DNA of 64,000 nucleotides from Solibacillus silvestris_B (GTDB taxonomy: Bacteria > Bacillota > Bacilli > Bacillales_A > Planococcaceae), in contig NZ_JBQCJW010000018.1 of NCBI RefSeq assembly GCF_051967575.1, positions 1-64,000 of the forward strand, in the 5' to 3' direction. The notes under the pieces are model-generated. The model worked only from the letters and a program-made list of their open reading frames with translations. It searched no databases and was not told the DNA's origin. Position 1 is the stretch's first letter; each line of letters opens with the position of its first letter. The position numbers were made by a program, and so were the translations under genes. This document shows, piece by piece, positions 35,970 through 44,535 of the stretch.

Positions 35970-36071
35970 TGATTTTTTATGTGTCGCTGACCAATTTCCT
36001 AGTTTATAAAGATACTTTGCTATTGTAATCTCCTCCTGTTGTTGTTAAAACTCTCTCTACCCAATCAAAGG

Positions 36072-36085
36072 TGAACATTCGTTCA
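36072..36085. promoter_or_regulatory. Candidate TetR operator
   Basis: TGAACATTCGTTCA is a palindrome (TGAAC/GTTCA) about 50 bp upstream of the MMPL coding frame, between it and the TetR gene. It is the most obvious binding site for the adjacent regulator, but this is inference. Confidence 0.45.
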
Positions 36086-36107
36086 TTTTTATGCAAAAAT
36101 AAAATTT

Positions 36108-36707
36108 TTAGTTATTTTGAGACATTTCTTTAAACCGGCTTTCAATATCGTGAAATGATAGAAAAATCAGCTTATCAATAAGAATACCGATTTTATCCCC
36201 TTCTTCCTGAGTCTTTAAGATAGTATATATCCCTTCTATAAAGGTAGTTGAAAGGATATAGAAAATAAATGGATCCTTTACAAGGCTTTTATCTTCAAAC
36301 CGGGAGAATACTTCTTTTTTCAGAATATTGTAAAGACTATCCACAATCTCAACTTTCAGGTTCTCAAATTTAGATCCCTTACTCTTGCCGAAAAGAATCA
36401 GGAGTTCTTTACTGTTTTCTTTAAAAATATCCAATATTTTATTTTTAATTTCAATCAATTTGTCATTTGGGTTGACATCAGTAACAATGATTTTATTGAT
36501 GGCAATGAAAAGGTCATTATAAACCGTTTCTAATATAGAATTAAATAAATCCTCCTTGTTTTTGAAATATTTGTACACTGTTCCTAATGCAATATCTGCG
36601 TTACTTGCTATATTTCTAATGGATGCACCTAAATATCCCTTTTCTTTAAATTCATCCAACGCAGCTACAATAATACGATTTTTCACTTCTTCTTTTAAAT
36701 ACTGCAT
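36108..36707 (-). CDS. TetR-family transcriptional regulator
   Basis: The protein of about 199 residues starts MQYLKEEVKNRIIVAALDEFKEKGY and has the TetR helix-turn-helix SIRNIASNADIALGTVYKYFKNKEDLF (about 24-50), then an all-helical ligand domain. The ATG at 36707 lies behind GGAGG. It is the gene just upstream of the MMPL pump on the same strand, a common pump-repressor pair. Overlapping promoters could allow autoregulation. Confidence 0.92.
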   Translation of the reverse strand: MQYLKEEVKNRIIVAALDEFKEKGYLGASIRNIASNADIALGTVYKYFKNKEDLFNSILETVYNDLFIAINKIIVTDVNPNDKLIEIKNKILDIFKENSKELLILFGKSKGSKFENLKVEIVDSLYNILKKEVFSRFEDKSLVKDPFIFYILSTTFIEGIYTILKTQEEGDKIGILIDKLIFLSFHDIESRFKEMSQNN

Positions 36708-36850
36708 GCGTGAACCTCCGTTCATTTTTGATAGTAACATGTTAAAATCTACTTGTAAACTATTTTATTATAATGATATAGCTGGATAGTTTAAGTATAG
36801 TCTAGAAAGGAAATCCGTAATTTAGCCAAACCCCCGATTTCACATAAATA

Positions 36851-36885
36851 AAAAACGCCTGGCGGTCAACCAAGCGCTGTACTCA
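36851..36885 (-). ncRNA. Relic of the small antisense RNA 3' end (terminator hairpin)
   Basis: ACGCCTGGCGGTCAACCAAGCGCTGTACT matches the 3' half of the candidate antitoxin RNA at 45647-45711, including the hairpin and T tract on the minus strand. The 5' half and the peptide gene are missing here. One change in the stem keeps pairing as G-U in the minus-strand RNA. Confidence 0.55.
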
Positions 36886-36912
36886 ATGAATCAATCGTAC
36901 TCTCGTAAATAA

Positions 36913-36942
36913 TTATCCCCAAATCTCTTCCGAAATATCCTC
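36913..36942 (-). pseudogene. Last codons of a lost yxjG-like gene
   Basis: The minus strand reads EDISEEIWG then TAA, nearly the same as the end EISKEIWG of the methionine-synthase-like gene at 45876. The flanking DNA (AATCGTACTCTCGTAAATAATTATCC) also matches. Together with the antitoxin relic it shows a deleted duplicate of the 45.6-46 kb region. Confidence 0.55.
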
Positions 36943-36976
36943 ACTTTTTTCTCACCTTCACTGCTAATATTGTTTA

Positions 36977-37591
36977 TTAACTCTGTTTAGTATCTACTGC
37001 TATGTATGTATTGCTATAAGGAAGCATATGAATTCTCTTTACATTCCATAGAATTTTAAATTCTTTAATCGGAACTTTTCGATTATAGTCCTTACTTTCA
37101 TCTTCACAATTCGCAAGATGTTTTAATGACTCTGAAATGTAAATATACTCCTTGTCGTAACCTACGACAGGAACAAAATGCAAATTTTTGCGTTCCTTCT
37201 GTACTTTTATAAAAACAATTACGGGAATACCTTTACTGACTTCACATTTTAATGTATTGATATTTCCTTTATAATAGTTTGTCTTAAAGCCTTTGTTTCG
37301 TAACACCGTACGAATTCCTTTTGGATATACATTGCCCGCTCTTGTTTTATTGGGAAAATGCTTATATAAATATTCACCTTCACCATCCATACCAAAGTGA
37401 CGCAACAAATATGCTGTTGAAAATGCAGCACATTCCGTATCTTTTTGGAAATCTATTCGATTTTTTTGTTTAATAATATAGGAAGACGGATAATCTTTTT
37501 TGCGTAAAGCAGGTACAGGTAAAGTCATTAAATATGTATTAATGGAGATTGATATAATTACCCATAAAATAATTGTATTCACTATAAACAT
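36977..37591 (-). CDS. Exported C39-like cysteine peptidase family protein
   Basis: From the ATG at 37591 (after GGAGG) the protein is about 204 residues. An N-terminal hydrophobic segment (FIVNTIILWVIISISINTYL) is followed by a papain/C39-like domain with the cysteine in QKDTECAAFSTAYLLRHFG and the histidine in LHFVPVVGYDKEYIYISES. It could be an extracellular or membrane-tethered protease or transglutaminase-like enzyme. No transporter or bacteriocin precursor is adjacent, so a processing role is not supported. Confidence 0.78.
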   Translation of the reverse strand: MFIVNTIILWVIISISINTYLMTLPVPALRKKDYPSSYIIKQKNRIDFQKDTECAAFSTAYLLRHFGMDGEGEYLYKHFPNKTRAGNVYPKGIRTVLRNKGFKTNYYKGNINTLKCEVSKGIPVIVFIKVQKERKNLHFVPVVGYDKEYIYISESLKHLANCEDESKDYNRKVPIKEFKILWNVKRIHMLPYSNTYIAVDTKQS

Positions 37592-37686
37592 ATTACTTCC
37601 TCCATTGCTTAGCATTTGTAGAGAAACTTAAAAAATCATGTTCGATTAATAAAAATTTGAGATATCTAATGAAATACGTATGTTCC

Positions 37687-38199
37687 CTAGTTATTTTCAC
37701 TGAACCACTTGAGCGCTTTTTGCTCTATTTCACTTACAAATTCCTTTTTTGCCGGACTGTAATGGCTGGTAGTATCGAAGCGTTGAGCCAATTCTTCTTT
37801 ATAGCGACTGTACTTGGCTACTTCTTGAGGGTGAGATTTAAGATAATCCCGAAAGATCAAATGCCTTTCAATTTCAGGATTATCAAGCTGATAAAAATGG
37901 ATATGGTGACTCCTGTTCTCGCCCCCCTTTCTAAATAACCTTCTACCTGCAATGCCCCACTCTCCAGCAACATCATATCCAAGATTCTCCATCTGTTTAT
38001 TGTATGAATCAACTTTCTCTATGGACTTAACGATACACATCATATCAATTACAGGTTTTGCTTTCATTCCATAAACCGCGGTACTCCCAAAATGCTCACA
38101 TTTGATTATCTCGTCGCTAAATATTGTTTTAAGGAACTCTGCCTCAACCTGAAATCTTTCAGACCAATCTTCGCTATATTCTGTAAGACGAATTTTCAT
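37687..38199 (-). CDS. GrpB-family (UPF0157) protein, full length
   Basis: The 170-residue protein has the complete family pattern: YSEDWSERFQVEAEFLKTIF, IIKCEHFGSTAVYGMKAKPVIDMMCIV, then RLFRKGGENRSHHIHFYQLDNPEIERHLIFRDYLKSHP. GrpB proteins belong to the nucleotidyltransferase fold superfamily, with unknown biological role. It contrasts with the fragment at 229-423. ATG after GGGAGATGCGAATCT. Confidence 0.9.
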   Translation of the reverse strand: MKIRLTEYSEDWSERFQVEAEFLKTIFSDEIIKCEHFGSTAVYGMKAKPVIDMMCIVKSIEKVDSYNKQMENLGYDVAGEWGIAGRRLFRKGGENRSHHIHFYQLDNPEIERHLIFRDYLKSHPQEVAKYSRYKEELAQRFDTTSHYSPAKKEFVSEIEQKALKWFSENN

Positions 38200-38330
38200 A
38201 GATTCGCATCTCCCATCACGTAATTACAAAAGTGTTTTCTTCTATATAGGCTCTGTTAATTAATATTGTTGATTTTATAAATAAATTTAGGACTTCAAGA
38301 TGCGAAGTCCTCTTTCGATTATCATTAATC

Positions 38331-38774
38331 TTACTTTTTGAATCTGTTTCTTGTATTGGAGTAAATCAATGCAAAAATAATAAGTGATAAAATTAAAATA
38401 AGACCAATAGTAAAAATAATTTGATTTTCTAACAACTCACTCAATCCAAATAATACTATAATAAAGCTAATACCATACATAATTTTCCCCATAAACTTTG
38501 GTACTGATACAGATAGTTGGACTTCCTGTAAAATGACAATATAGTTTGTACACGTGATCAATACAGCATCAACCTTAGATTGGGCAATCCATTCAATTTG
38601 CGCTTTCACTTTATGCTGTGCATCAACTCCTTGGAAATTCTTGTCTGAAGTCAATCGATCCATTAATCCCGGATCAACAAAATGGACTAATTCGGTGTCA
38701 AATGGGGCAAGGGCATTCTCTATATATTCAATATTTGAATAATGGGCGTGAAGGCAACCTAGTCTCTTTTTCAA
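38331..38774 (-). CDS. Chimeric ORF: truncated Asp/Glu-racemase-like domain joined to two membrane helices
   Basis: The TTG start at 38774 has AGGTGG upstream. Residues 1-87 (MKKRLGCLHAHYSNIEYIENAL...SKVDAVLITCTNYIVILQE) look like the first third of an Asp/Glu/hydantoin racemase-type protein, including the catalytic-type cysteine in ITCTNY. The sequence then changes to KFMGKIMYGISFIIVLFGL...LILILSLIIFALIYSNTRNRFKK, two membrane helices unrelated to racemases. It looks like the fusion of two gene fragments. Any function is doubtful. Confidence 0.65.
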   Translation of the reverse strand: MKKRLGCLHAHYSNIEYIENALAPFDTELVHFVDPGLMDRLTSDKNFQGVDAQHKVKAQIEWIAQSKVDAVLITCTNYIVILQEVQLSVSVPKFMGKIMYGISFIIVLFGLSELLENQIIFTIGLILILSLIIFALIYSNTRNRFKK

Positions 38775-38854
38775 TTCATTCCACCTGTAATTTATTTCTA
38801 ATTATTCTATCAGCTAATGCATCCAGTTGTCTATTCAAGTCAGGGAAAAATAAA

Positions 38855-39052
38855 TCAGCCTGATTTTAAAATTCCAAGCTGATTTACACAATTAATTCCC
38901 ATTTGTTTTTCATTCACATAATCCAAAACTGCCTTAGCCTTTATATACTCTTCCTGTAAATCTGCAGGAGTCATCTCAACTTCTGGTGGTGAAGAAACAC
39001 CAACTTGCGCCATAACTGTTTCAAAGGTATAAAGCCTGAATATATTACTCAT
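38855..39052 (-). CDS. Small hypothetical protein, coupled to an upstream broken gene
   Basis: The 65 residues read MSNIFRLYTFETVMAQVGVSSPPEVEMTPADLQEEYIKAKAVLDYVNEKQ.... The ATG overlaps the stop codon of the upstream frame (ATGAGTAA), a sign of translational coupling in a real operon. Soluble and acidic; no family recognised. Confidence 0.5.
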   Translation of the reverse strand: MSNIFRLYTFETVMAQVGVSSPPEVEMTPADLQEEYIKAKAVLDYVNEKQMGINCVNQLGILKSG

Positions 39053-39242
39053 ATTCCTCAGCGGTTAATATCTCTTTACTAGATGGTTGATCGTTTAATA
39101 TGTCAAAGTAAGGCTGGATGCCATATATCGCCGTTTTAATTTCCTTCAGTTGTTCTTCAGAAACTTAAGAATAATCGATATTGCCATTTTTATTGCCGAG
39201 TTCAAGTTTTGCGTTTGTAATGACATATAGTATTTCTTTAAA
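39045..39242 (-). pseudogene. Small gene interrupted by a TAA stop
   Basis: The frame reads KEILYVITNAKLELGNKNGNIDYS, stop (39165-39167), then VSEEQLKEIKTAIYGIQPYF and ends LTAEEYE. Both sides of the stop are protein-like and in the same frame. No clear start codon was found. The end overlaps the 65-residue gene. Family unknown. Confidence 0.5.
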
Positions 39243-39381
39243 CTAAAGATTTTATATATTACAATTTTAGCTCTATTCATGAACAAAGACGCTTTCCTTA
39301 TTTCAGAAAATACACTGTATCAGAGGTATGCGCAGCAATATCATAAAAGAGGAGTGACCGGTTTTTCGATCATCCATTTTT

Positions 39382-40998
39382 TTATTGTGTTTCCGGGAAG
39401 AACACCTGTGCCGTTCTGATATTCACCAGTACAGGACCTTTCGTATTGAGTGCTTCTTCCATCACTTCTTCCAGCTCGTTATCTGAAGCGGGTCGCAGTC
39501 CTTTCCAGCCGCAAGCTTCTGCCAGTTTCACAAAATCCGGGTTGGTTAAGTCTACTCCCACTTCTTTCTTGTCTGCTACTTTCAACTTGTCCCTTTCCAT
39601 CTGCAGACTCTCATTATTTAAGACAACAACCGTAATATCAAGTGCATAGCGGGTAGCTGTCAATAGATCTGCAAGCACCATTTGAAGCCCTCCGTCGCCA
39701 ACTATCGCCACCACTTGCTTTTCAGGTTTTATTAGCTTGGCTGCCATCGCGGCTGGAAGACCAAAGCCCATTGTCCGCCAGTAGCCGGAAAATAAGACAG
39801 ATTGTTCTTTTTGTTTGAAGTTACGATTCGTCCATACTGTATTATCCCCTGTATCGAGTGCAAGGATGGCATCCGGTGCCACTGTCCGGTCAAGGGCACG
39901 GATAATCCGGGAAGGGTGGACAGGATAACCCGGCGTATTGCCCTCCTTCTCATTTTGCTCCTCCCATTTTTCTTTAACTTTCCGTAAACGGTCCACCCAA
40001 TCTTCAGAATGGGAAAATCCTTGCATGCTCTCTGCTAAAATTGGAACAACTTCTTCGGTTTTTCCCATAATTCCAAGTTCTGTCGGGATTTCTTTTACAA
40101 ACTTATCGAATTGGCGGTCGATCTGAATTATCCGCGCATCAGTCGGCACAAACCCTTCCGGCCACCAAGTCGTGCCCGCAAGAAGGACCACATCTGCCTC
40201 TTTAAATAAATCTGCCGCATAAGGATTGCCGCCTTCGCCAATCCCTTGCAAAACAAGCGGTGAAGATTCATCGAATAAACCTTTCCCGCCCAAGCTTGCT
40301 AGAATGCCCGCTCCCCAAAGATCCGCTAACTTTTCCAATTCCCCTGATATAGAAGTTGCACCTAAGCCTGCCAGAATCATTGGTCGCTTGGCTGTATTCA
40401 TAATTCCTATTGCCTGTTCCAAGCTTTCTTTCGTGAAGCTGGAAGCACCTTCAATAACATCCGGCAATGGACGCGGTTCCCCTTTAGCCGGCATCATTAA
40501 AATATCCTTTGGTATAGACAAATGTGTTACAACCCTCTGACCGAGTGATGTTCGCGCTGCTTTTTGCAGGACGTCAACCGTCGCATCGGGGCTCGCCAGA
40601 TTTGCAGAATAAGCAGCAAAAGGCTTCATAAGCTCCTGCTGGTCAATATATTGCGGAAATTCCGTGCCGATTTTATCACTCGGGGCTTGTCCGGTGATTG
40701 CGAGTACTGGCGCTCTGTCTGCATGCGCATCACCGAGCCCATTTAAAAGATTAGCCGCACCAGGCCCCATCGTCGCGGTGCAAACTCCAAGACCACCTGT
40801 CAGTTTTGCTTCCGCAGACGCCATAAAAGCAGCTGTCGACTCATGCTTGACTGCAATGTATTTAATTTTATCCTGCTTGGCCAGTGCATCGATGAGCCCG
40901 AAAGTAGCATCACCCACTACTCCATATATCCGTCGTACGCCGAATAAATACAATTGATCTAGCATCAGTTCAGCAACAGTTCGCTCTTTCTTTTCCAT
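39382..40998 (-). CDS. ydaP: TPP-dependent enzyme, YdaP-like pyruvate oxidase
   Basis: The 538-residue protein has the three domains of the pyruvate oxidase/acetolactate synthase family. The N-terminal catalytic glutamate is in AVKHESTAAFMASAEAK, a central FAD/nucleotide-type domain follows, and the TPP motif is GDGGLQM...VVVLNNESLQMERDK. Sequence and size fit YdaP, a putative pyruvate oxidase that makes acetate or acetyl phosphate and CO2. Start ATG after AAGGAGG. A sigma-B-type promoter upstream agrees with ydaP being a general-stress gene in B. subtilis. Confidence 0.87.
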   Translation of the reverse strand: MEKKERTVAELMLDQLYLFGVRRIYGVVGDATFGLIDALAKQDKIKYIAVKHESTAAFMASAEAKLTGGLGVCTATMGPGAANLLNGLGDAHADRAPVLAITGQAPSDKIGTEFPQYIDQQELMKPFAAYSANLASPDATVDVLQKAARTSLGQRVVTHLSIPKDILMMPAKGEPRPLPDVIEGASSFTKESLEQAIGIMNTAKRPMILAGLGATSISGELEKLADLWGAGILASLGGKGLFDESSPLVLQGIGEGGNPYAADLFKEADVVLLAGTTWWPEGFVPTDARIIQIDRQFDKFVKEIPTELGIMGKTEEVVPILAESMQGFSHSEDWVDRLRKVKEKWEEQNEKEGNTPGYPVHPSRIIRALDRTVAPDAILALDTGDNTVWTNRNFKQKEQSVLFSGYWRTMGFGLPAAMAAKLIKPEKQVVAIVGDGGLQMVLADLLTATRYALDITVVVLNNESLQMERDKLKVADKKEVGVDLTNPDFVKLAEACGWKGLRPASDNELEEVMEEALNTKGPVLVNIRTAQVFFPETQ

Positions 40999-41075
40999 GA
41001 CATATGAACCTCCTTGATAGACCTTTCTAACCTGCCAGTTATAAGGCCTATTTATTTTCGCTCATATTTTTCAAT

Positions 41076-41100
41076 TTTCCCGAAAAAACACGAGTTAATC
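41076..41100 (-). promoter_or_regulatory. Candidate sigma-B promoter of ydaP-like gene
   Basis: On the minus strand GATTAA and GGGAAA are separated by 13 nt, close to the sigma-B pattern GTTTAA N12-15 GGGTAT. It lies about 80 bp upstream of the ATG. Confidence 0.5.
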
Positions 41101-41194
41101 TTCATTTTTTCAAACGCATGGCAAAATGAGGCCCAGTTCCCCTTGAATATGTTAATTTCCAGGTAATATATACATTCATAGACTCATTGAATAC

Positions 41195-41232
41195 AAAAAA
41201 ACATCTATTCCTACTTGAAAACGAAATAGATG
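41195..41232 (-). terminator. Terminator hairpin on the minus strand
   Basis: CATCTATT and AATAGATG form the stem, with seven T residues following on the minus strand. It lies about 190 bp downstream of the 41421 gene and upstream of the ydaP promoter. Confidence 0.65.
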
Positions 41233-41335
41233 CTTTAGCAAAAAGCATTGGAGAATCTAAGGTTATTTAATCAATTCCCATATGAAGGACATGACTGAAT
41301 AAAAAGTAATAAACTTACTTGATCTGGACAACTAA

Positions 41336-41372
41336 AAGCGCTGATCCTTATTGCAGAATCGCGCTCGCTTTA
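41336..41372 (-). repeat. Dispersed terminator-like hairpin
   Basis: AAAGCGCTGATCCTTATTGCAGAATCGCGC, about 50 bp behind the stop codon of the 41421 gene. On the minus strand GCGCGATTC pairs with GGATCAGCGC, with a G-U pair where copy 22145 has A-U. Confidence 0.7.
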
Positions 41373-41420
41373 TGGAATATATTATTTTCATTTAAATTAC
41401 ATAATCTCTAATACCTATAT

Positions 41421-41882
41421 TTAAATAGTATTCTTCCAAAAACAATCATTTATCATATTATCCAAATACTGATTAAAAACAGAAATAATTCTATCTAGCT
41501 CTACTGCTTGAGAAAAGTAAATATGTATTGGACCATTTGTATGGGTTCCGCCAATTTTATTACAAGGAAATACAGTAATAATATAGTGAAATGAATAATT
41601 TTCGTTTTTAATTGGGAATTTTTCTTTCGTATAGGTAAGTTGAATAAGCCAGTGTGTTGCATAAGGATAATCGAGTAAATATCCTTCCCGATCCAATTCT
41701 AGCTTATCATTGATTCCAATCGGTTCTATGGCATACTTAATGCATTTGTATCCTCGTCTTTTAAACTTTTCTCTCTTTGCTCTCTTTAATACATTGTACC
41801 GGTTACCTAGCTTTTTCTTTAATCTTTGTTTCAGTGTAAGCTCATCTCCTTCTTTTTTCGATATTTTATAAATCAAAAACAC
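41421..41882 (-). CDS. Hypothetical protein with basic N-terminus
   Basis: The 153-residue soluble protein has a very basic start (LKQRLKKKLGNRYNVLKRAKREKFKRRGY), then YLLDYPYATHWLIQLTYTKEKFPIKN and IHIYFSQAVELDRIISVFNQYLDN. Start is uncertain: GTG at 41882, or an internal codon behind AAGGAG near 41845. No domain recognised. Possibly nucleic-acid-binding because of the basic stretch, but this is weak. Confidence 0.6.
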   Translation of the reverse strand: MFLIYKISKKEGDELTLKQRLKKKLGNRYNVLKRAKREKFKRRGYKCIKYAIEPIGINDKLELDREGYLLDYPYATHWLIQLTYTKEKFPIKNENYSFHYIITVFPCNKIGGTHTNGPIHIYFSQAVELDRIISVFNQYLDNMINDCFWKNTI

Positions 41883-42198
41883 CCAGCTTTACACTTCTAC
41901 ATGCCAAATATAGGATAATTTCAGGCTTAATATAAAAGCAACTAACAACTATATACAAGCTCTCATCTCAAATATTCAAGGAATTGTTACTAACCCCATT
42001 TAATTGAAACAGAAGGACAGTAAAGCTTATAGAACTCCCTAAAATTGTAATTTAATCGTCAATCTGCAAAATTTGACCCTCACAATCAACAATATATTCC
42101 ACAGCATATTTAATTGCACAATCAATTATTCAGAAATGGATATGACTTTTCACTTTTACACAACTATATACATAATCCTCCAAATACATGTAATTACC
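41883..42198. other. AT-rich intergenic region
   Basis: About 315 bp between two minus-strand genes. No coding frame, hairpin with T tract or repeat family member was recognised. Confidence 0.5.
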
Positions 42199-43119
42199 CT
42201 ATATTCCGCTTCTGACTGTCTCGCCTAAAGCCAAAACCTTAAGATTCTCAGCTGCCAAGCCGCTATTTTTCCAGTGTATCTGCAATCGGTCAACCGCTTC
42301 CTTTGGTGTGTCATCAGCAAGCATAAATGCGCCGTAGTGCATAGGTATGAACACAATCGCCCTGACATCCTGAAACGCTTGAACCGCTTCTTCAGGTGTA
42401 ACATGTGAAGGATGCATAAACCACACCGGTTCATAAGCGCCGATTGGCATCAATGCAGTATGAATGCTGAAGCGTTCGCCTATCTCTTTAAAACCTCTAA
42501 AATATCCGCTATCCCCCGCATAATAAATGCTTTTTTCGTCACTGGCAGCTTGCAATACGAAACCGCCCCAGTGCGATGTATTCGTATCCCACAGCAGGCG
42601 TCTCGTCCAATGTTTCGCCGGCACAAAATGAACTTCCAAATCCCCAAGTTTATGCATTTCATACCATGCCAGCTCCACGAAATTGTGAAGTTGATTCCGC
42701 TTCAGTAAATAGCCAAGCCCTTCCGGAATAAGATAGAGCGGATTTCCTTTTAATCGCTTTAATGTGGGGATATGTAAATGATCATAGTGGGCATGCGAAA
42801 TGAGCACCACATCTATATCAGGCAGCTCATCGATATTTAAGCCAGGCTCCGTCAGTCGTTTTGAAAAACCCATCGTCTTTGCCCATACAGGGTCTGTTAA
42901 AATATTCATCCCCTCCTTTTGTATAAGGAAGGTCGAATGGCCAATCCATGTAATTGTCTGCTTCGAACGATTTGATTTCAGAAAATCCGTATCTTTTTGC
43001 GCACACTGCGGCACATGCCAATCCACCACTTTCTTGGATTTAGTGAATTGCCATTTAAACACGTCCAAAAACGAAGCAAGCTTATCATCCTGGTCTAAAT
43101 TCGAAAAACGTTTCTTCAT
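42199..43119 (-). CDS. MBL-fold hydrolase, NAPE-PLD-like
   Basis: The protein of about 306 residues from the ATG at 43119 has the metallo-beta-lactamase zinc motif SHAHYDHLH, preceded by WIGHSTFLIQKEGMNILTDPVWA. Later ligands are in AKHWTRR, YYAGDSGY and MHYGAF. This set fits the N-acyl-phosphatidylethanolamine phospholipase D-like subgroup, cytoplasmic metal-dependent hydrolases whose bacterial substrates are mostly unknown. GGGGAG lies 9 nt before the ATG. Confidence 0.88.
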   Translation of the reverse strand: MKKRFSNLDQDDKLASFLDVFKWQFTKSKKVVDWHVPQCAQKDTDFLKSNRSKQTITWIGHSTFLIQKEGMNILTDPVWAKTMGFSKRLTEPGLNIDELPDIDVVLISHAHYDHLHIPTLKRLKGNPLYLIPEGLGYLLKRNQLHNFVELAWYEMHKLGDLEVHFVPAKHWTRRLLWDTNTSHWGGFVLQAASDEKSIYYAGDSGYFRGFKEIGERFSIHTALMPIGAYEPVWFMHPSHVTPEEAVQAFQDVRAIVFIPMHYGAFMLADDTPKEAVDRLQIHWKNSGLAAENLKVLALGETVRSGI

Positions 43120-43225
43120 CGGCACAATCTCCCCATTTCAAAGATTAAAAAAATAGCGGCTTAACGAAGTACTTTAGCATTTGAAAACTTATGCATTGCA
43201 ATGCCTGGCCTTGTTTATGTTCCAA

Positions 43226-43528
43226 TTATCCTTCAATATAATTGGCTTCTAGCTGGCGGGCAATTTCCATTGTTTTTTCTAAAATGACGGGATGTGAAAC
43301 TGCTACATAAATTTCGCCATCAAAAAATCGGAACGGTACTTGCGCATTTTCCAATTGCCACATAAAAAAGTGGCCTTTAATCTTCATATTCACACCATCC
43401 TGGCTCGCACTAAAGAAATCCTTGTATTCGAAATCCGATTTAGCCTCAAAGAAATTTCGGCATTCCTCCAAGCTTAACGTTGGATTTCCCTGTGCATCAT
43501 GACGTGTAATTTTGTATCGTGTATTCAT
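43226..43528 (-). CDS. Hypothetical protein
   Basis: About 100 residues (MNTRYKITRHDAQGNPTLSLEECRNFFEAKSDFEYKDFFSASQDGVNMKIKGHFFMWQ...). Soluble, with no signal peptide. ATG 43528 has GGAG upstream. The compact pattern is typical of conserved small Bacillaceae proteins; no family name recalled. It precedes the MBL gene on the same strand, about 100 bp away. Confidence 0.7.
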   Translation of the reverse strand: MNTRYKITRHDAQGNPTLSLEECRNFFEAKSDFEYKDFFSASQDGVNMKIKGHFFMWQLENAQVPFRFFDGEIYVAVSHPVILEKTMEIARQLEANYIEG

Positions 43529-43615
43529 CAAAAACACTCCTTCTAAGTCCTTACTATCTCATTATTATAATCCGCGGCATTTGTTAAGGCAAAAGAGGGA
43601 GTTTGATCTGCCATT

Positions 43616-43656
43616 AAAAAAGCGCGAAGCACTAGCATATTGCCATACTTCGCAGC
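43616..43656 (-). terminator. Terminator-like hairpin on the minus strand
   Basis: GCGAAG and CTTCGC with a loop of about 18 nt are followed by a T run on the minus strand. It is upstream of the 43528 gene and just downstream of the SEC-C relic, as if ending that lost gene. Confidence 0.55.
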
Positions 43657-43770
43657 CTATAAAACTGGATTTCATCTTCTGACGCCAATAGCCAGGTTCA
43701 GGCGCTATCGTTCAAAAAATTCAGCGTGGAACGGTGCCGTCACTATTACAGTTACATGGAAACAAGGTTT

Positions 43771-43867
43771 GCCGCAGAACTTTCTGTACTTTTCCCGCTG
43801 CCCCACATGCAAGGATCATTGCGGCAGCGCTTGCCGAACTTATCCCGTAAAATATCTTGACCACATT
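43771..43867 (-). pseudogene. SEC-C motif relic 1
   Basis: The minus strand reads GQDILRDKFGKRCRNDPC, then MWGSGK, after which a one-base loss in GGGAAAAGTAC destroys the frame (the intended continuation is KYRKFCGK). This is the C-terminal zinc-binding tail of a lost SEC-C protein. Confidence 0.6.
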
Positions 43868-44031
43868 CCCTTCTCGCATATCGTATTACGCTCAAGAATG
43901 GCTTTACCAGATAGATAACTTTTTTCTCGATTTCTCATGGGAATTTAGTCCTTTATCAATAAAGTGTTTTATAAATCGAAACCCATACACAAATACTATT
44001 GAATGCTACATCATAAAATCACCCATAGCAC

Positions 44032-44072
44032 AAAAAGGCCGAAACCCTTACATATTAACGGCTTCGGTCTTC
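44032..44072 (-). terminator. Terminator of mntA-hepT
   Basis: On the minus strand AAGACCGAAGCC pairs with GGTTTCGGCCTT and is followed by TTTTG, about 55 bp after the hepT stop codon. Confidence 0.7.
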
Positions 44073-44127
44073 TTTATATGCATATATGGCGCCTTCACCA
44101 ATGTGAACTGCTATAACTATTTTTCGA

Positions 44128-44535
44128 TTACTGTTCTAACTGAGTAATCACCTTTGCAAATTGCTTGAAGTCTTCAATATGCTTATCTAAAATCGCCTCT
44201 AAAATATCAAGTTCAAGCTCTTGGTAATCATGCACAGCAATATTTCTGAATCCAATCATATTCATCAATGTCTTTGCCAAATTTGCATCAATTATTTCTG
44301 CATCCTGCAAAAGCTTAAACGCCTCTCGACTTGCCCTTGGAACGCCTAATTTCCTTACACTTACTAAATGCATCGCAATATCGATACTTGACTCGCAAGC
44401 ACGTTGAATGTTTAAAATAATACTATCCTGCTTTGTAAAATCGTTTAAATTTTCACGTTTTCCATCATACACATCATGAATTCGTTTCACACAGCGTTCG
44501 ATTGTCGTTAATTTGTTTAGCAAAACATCATTCAT
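44128..44535 (-). CDS. hepT: HepT-family ribonuclease toxin
   Basis: The protein of about 135 residues is an all-helical HEPN-domain protein with the catalytic pattern RNIAVHDY (R-x4-H) near the C-terminus. It begins MNDVLLNKLTTIERCVKRI. HepT cleaves RNA or is held inactive by the partner nucleotidyltransferase. Its ATG overlaps the mntA stop codon (ATGAATGA), so the two are made together. GTG at 44547 is a less likely start. Confidence 0.88.
   Translation of the reverse strand: MNDVLLNKLTTIERCVKRIHDVYDGKRENLNDFTKQDSIILNIQRACESSIDIAMHLVSVRKLGVPRASREAFKLLQDAEIIDANLAKTLMNMIGFRNIAVHDYQELELDILEAILDKHIEDFKQFAKVITQLEQ

Noticed and set aside
33720..36009. Several long plus-strand ORFs across the MMPL gene (for example 34204-34995)
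   Set aside because: They are antisense shadows of a clear MMPL gene and encode no recognisable domain.
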